Source: Rhizobium sp. SEMIA4064 (GTDB lineage Bacteria; Pseudomonadota; Alphaproteobacteria; Rhizobiales; Rhizobiaceae). From it: DNA of 64,000 nucleotides. This document shows, piece after piece, positions 61,680 through 64,000 of the stretch. The stretch is taken from contig NZ_PYJN01000013.1 in the NCBI RefSeq assembly GCF_003025035.1, positions 248,001 through 312,000 of the forward strand. Direction: 5' to 3'. The position numbers were made by a program, and so were the translations under genes. How positions within the stretch are numbered: position 1 is the stretch's first letter; the number at the start of each line of letters is the position of its first letter. A model generated the notes under the pieces. The model had not been told where the DNA came from, did no database searches, and saw only the letters and a program-made list of their open reading frames with translations.

Positions 61680-62573
61680 ATGAAGAAACGTATTCTGTTC
61701 ACCGGCGGTAGCGGCAAGGCCGGGCGTCATACCGTTCCCTGGCTAATTAATGCCGGTTACGAGGTCCACAATGTGGATCTCGTGCCGCTGGACAGCCCCG
61801 GCGTTACCAATCTGAATGCCGATATCACCGATGCAGGACAAGTCTACAACGTGCTCACCATGCATCGGGATTTCCCCGATCTCGATCATGGAAAGGGTGT
61901 GCAGCCCTACGACGCCGTCGTGCATTTCGCCGCCGTGCCGCGTATTCTGATCAAGCCTGACAACGAGACCTTCCGCATCAATACGATGGGCACTTACAAT
62001 GTCATCGAAGCGGCGGCAAAGCTCGGCGTCAAGAAGATCATCGTCGCCTCCAGCGAAACGACCTATGGCGTCTGCTTTGCCGAAGGCCATCGCGATTTCC
62101 ATCAGTTCCCGCTGGAAGAGGACTATGATGTCAATCCGATGGATTCCTATGGCCTCTCGAAGGTCCTGAACGAGAAGACGGCACGCGCCTTCGCTGAGCG
62201 TTTCGGCATCGACATCTATGCGCTGCGCATCGGCAACGTCATTGAGCCTCATGAATATGAGCGTTTCCCGGAATATTTTGCCGACACCGACATCCGCAAG
62301 CGCATAGCCTGGAGCTATATCGACGCACGCGATCTCGGCCAGATCGTCCATCTCTGTATTGAAAAAAGCGGTCTCGGCTTTCAGGTGTTCAACGCCGCCA
62401 ACGACACGGTATCGGCCAACACGCCGTCCCGGGATCTTGCCGCCAAATACTTCCCGAACGTGCCGTTTACCCGCGAGATCGGCGAGTATGAAGGCCTGCT
62501 CTCCAACCGCAAGATCCGTGAAGTCCTGGGCTTCAAGGAAGAGCATAACTGGCGCCGCTACGTGAAGGTTTGA
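61680..62573 (+). CDS. extended SDR NAD-dependent epimerase/dehydratase
   Basis: 297 aa. N-terminal FTGGSGKAGRHTVPWL is the NAD(P) loop, VVHFAAVPRI and SSETTYG hold the Ser, and YGLSKVLNEK the catalytic Tyr-Lys. A GGAGGAG lies at good spacing before ATG 61680. It acts on a nucleotide sugar or similar; it lies beside a glycosyltransferase, which fits surface polysaccharide work, but the two are separated by 336 bases. Confidence 0.85.
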   Translation: MKKRILFTGGSGKAGRHTVPWLINAGYEVHNVDLVPLDSPGVTNLNADITDAGQVYNVLTMHRDFPDLDHGKGVQPYDAVVHFAAVPRILIKPDNETFRINTMGTYNVIEAAAKLGVKKIIVASSETTYGVCFAEGHRDFHQFPLEEDYDVNPMDSYGLSKVLNEKTARAFAERFGIDIYALRIGNVIEPHEYERFPEYFADTDIRKRIAWSYIDARDLGQIVHLCIEKSGLGFQVFNAANDTVSANTPSRDLAAKYFPNVPFTREIGEYEGLLSNRKIREVLGFKEEHNWRRYVKV

Positions 62574-62909
62574 GGCTGCATTGCCGAATGAAATGAAAGC
62601 CGGGCGCCGTTGCGACGCCCGGTCGAAACCCCGTCGAGAGCAATGATGGCTCTCCATTTGTTACGGAAGAAAACCAAAAATGCTTCCGCAAACACTCGAC
62701 AAATATCCGAGTTGAAGTAAGTAGGTTTGCGTTCGCGGGGCGTATCGTGGAAATTGCAGTTGTTTTCCATGATGCGGTTGGGACTCGTGTTTTGAATAGA
62801 CATCATGTGGCTTGCGAGCCGGCAGGATGCTTCGCAACGCGATTTGCGCTGCGACTTGAAAGCTATTAACCGGTTGATCCCTTTGGTGGTCAGCCGCTTC
62901 GGAGGGACT
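62574..62909. other. intergenic gap with a hairpin
   Basis: CCGGGCG (62600-62606) pairs with CGCCCGG (62616-62622) soon after the SDR stop, with no T run. The rest has no gene-like frame. The glycosyltransferase ribosome site GGAGGG is at 62901-62906. Confidence 0.45.
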
Positions 62910-63596
62910 ATGAACGACGGTGTTGCACGTATTTTTGTCGGCTTTGATTCTAAGGAAGTCGTCGCCTATCACGTCCTCGCGCAAAGCATAATCGAGCACT
63001 CTTCGATCCCGGTGGCGTTTTCGCCGATCGTTCTCAGCAATCTCGACGGCATTTTCACGCGCGAGCGCAACCCGCTGCAGTCGACCGAATTTTCCTTCTC
63101 CCGCTTTCTGGTTCCTTACCTCAGCAATTACGAGGGCTGGAGCATCTTCATGGATTGCGACATGCTGGCTCGCGCCGACATTGCCGAACTCTGGAAGCTG
63201 CGCGACGACCGCTATGCCGCAATGTGCGTCAAGCACGACTACCAGCCGAAAATCGAGACCAAGTTCCTCGGCCAGACGCAGACCAAATATGAAAAGAAGA
63301 ACTGGTCGAGCATGATCCTTTTCAACAATGCCAAATGCCGGGCATTGACGAAGGATTACGTCAACACCGCCACGGGCCTGCAGCTTCACCAGTTCAAATG
63401 GTTGGAAAGCGAAGATCAGATCGGTGAGGTTCCCGTGACCTGGAATTACCTCGTCAACGAATATGACTACCGGTCGGATGCCCAACTGGTGCACTTCACC
63501 GATGGCGGTCCGTATTTCGACGAGTATCGCAACGACGACTACGCCGAAGAATGGTTCGCCATGCGTGATCGCATGCTGCACGTCCAGCAGAAGTAA
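62910..63596 (+). CDS. glycosyltransferase (GT8-like)
   Basis: 228 aa from ATG 62910 with a GGAGGG four bases upstream. RIFVGFDSKEVVAYHVLAQSI opens the nucleotide fold, and IFMDCDMLARADIAEL holds the DCD (DxD) metal motif. The C-terminal half has SSMILFNNAKC, characteristic of GT8/GT-A glycosyltransferases. It is probably soluble and acts on a lipid-linked or LPS sugar. Acceptor unknown. Confidence 0.8.
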   Translation: MNDGVARIFVGFDSKEVVAYHVLAQSIIEHSSIPVAFSPIVLSNLDGIFTRERNPLQSTEFSFSRFLVPYLSNYEGWSIFMDCDMLARADIAELWKLRDDRYAAMCVKHDYQPKIETKFLGQTQTKYEKKNWSSMILFNNAKCRALTKDYVNTATGLQLHQFKWLESEDQIGEVPVTWNYLVNEYDYRSDAQLVHFTDGGPYFDEYRNDDYAEEWFAMRDRMLHVQQK

Positions 63597-63613
63597 CCGG
63601 GCTGGATCCGGGC

Positions 63614-64000
63614 GTGGGTGTCGAAGCAGGAAACAACGAAATCGGCTTCCCGGCTGCAGGGGCCGCCACAGGCTTGACGACCGCCGATGAATGGCGGTCC
63701 GTGCTGGCGGCCTTCTCCCACATCGTTCTTGTCGCAAACAGCGATGCGGTCGATATCGGCAGCCTCCAGCAGCAGTTTCCGTCGAGCGCGCTCTTCATCT
63801 TCTTCAATAAGGTCTACAAGGTCCTGGACCGCCCGTTCCACGGGCATTCGCTGCTGATTTCGCGCGGACAACCGCGCGGCGCGAATATCGTCTATCGGGG
63901 CGAGGTGGGTGACGTCGTCAAATTCTTCCCGAAGGAATATTTCCTCGGGATCATGAACATCCGCCTCGGGCGCGAGGAAAAACTGAATCCTGCCGCCGAT
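63614..64000 (+). CDS. partial gene, function unknown, runs off the right edge
   Basis: An open frame from GTG 63614 (17 bp after the glycosyltransferase stop) continues without a stop to the last base, 129 codons. It contains VLAAFSHIVLVANSDAVDIG and LFIFFNKVYKVLD, then GANIVYRGEVGDVVKFFPKEY. The coding look is good, but the start is uncertain and I recognise no family. It may act with the glycosyltransferase upstream. Confidence 0.6.
   Translation, partial: MGVEAGNNEIGFPAAGAATGLTTADEWRSVLAAFSHIVLVANSDAVDIGSLQQQFPSSALFIFFNKVYKVLDRPFHGHSLLISRGQPRGANIVYRGEVGDVVKFFPKEYFLGIMNIRLGREEKLNPAAD

Overview
The window is a piece of an alphaproteobacterial chromosome, most likely from the Rhizobiaceae (Rhizobium/Agrobacterium relatives). 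The grounds are the high GC content, DivK-PleD cell-cycle signalling, an NDUFA12-type complex I subunit, a GatCAB amidotransferase, an RNase E with a split S1 domain and a GWW C-terminal motif, an enzyme-dead PyrC-like protein beside PyrB, and short intergenic repeats of rhizobial type. It is dominated by core genes. No insertion sequence, prophage, CRISPR array or rRNA operon was found. This assignment is by reading alone; no database was searched.

Layout. 1-9 kb: the 3' part of dnaE, a secreted L,D-transpeptidase, an acyltransferase-TPR fusion, dinB with an N-terminal Cys4 knuckle, a GNAT, a HAD-like protein and a DUF3572 protein. 8.9-11.7 kb: divK-pleD, then an AT-rich gap with an 18-bp perfect palindrome and a strongly structured candidate small RNA, then rpmG. 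11.8-23.1 kb (minus strand): pyrB-pyrC'-plsY-dprA-topA-rnr-DUF983, most junctions overlapping by a few bases, followed by a NUDIX remnant and an MFS transporter. 23.3-28.6 kb: an AidB-like acyl-CoA dehydrogenase, an orphan ParD antitoxin with a clear operator, a GNAT, a TetR regulator, two small membrane proteins, ruvX and a UPF0173 hydrolase.

28.7-35.0 kb: gatC-gatA and gatB, separated by a large palindromic repeat, a YjhX-type gene and a divergent GNAT, and followed by two more GNATs. 35.1-42.2 kb: NDUFA12, DUF2155, DUF1062 and DUF2167 proteins, then the minus-strand operon aroQ-accB-accC-aat (fatty-acid and aromatic precursor supply plus N-end-rule tagging) and a DsbA-like thioredoxin. 42.4-54.5 kb: an aminotransferase, a second large palindromic repeat, rne, then divergent amiC-mrcA-prfB (wall hydrolysis, wall synthesis, release factor 2 with a programmed frameshift), a NUDIX protein, an orphan VapB-like antitoxin and nadK.

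54.7-64 kb: tRNA-Thr, small proteins, a methyltransferase, a duplicated Inh-type protease inhibitor, rlmB, tRNA-Tyr, tRNA-Gly, tuf, a small P-loop kinase, an SDR epimerase/dehydrogenase, a glycosyltransferase and a gene running off the right edge.

The most interesting items are the candidate small RNA and palindrome between pleD and rpmG, the NUDIX remnant that keeps only its ends, the two 170-bp-class palindromic repeats, the YjhX/GNAT divergent pair, the orphan antitoxins, and the acyltransferase-TPR fusion.
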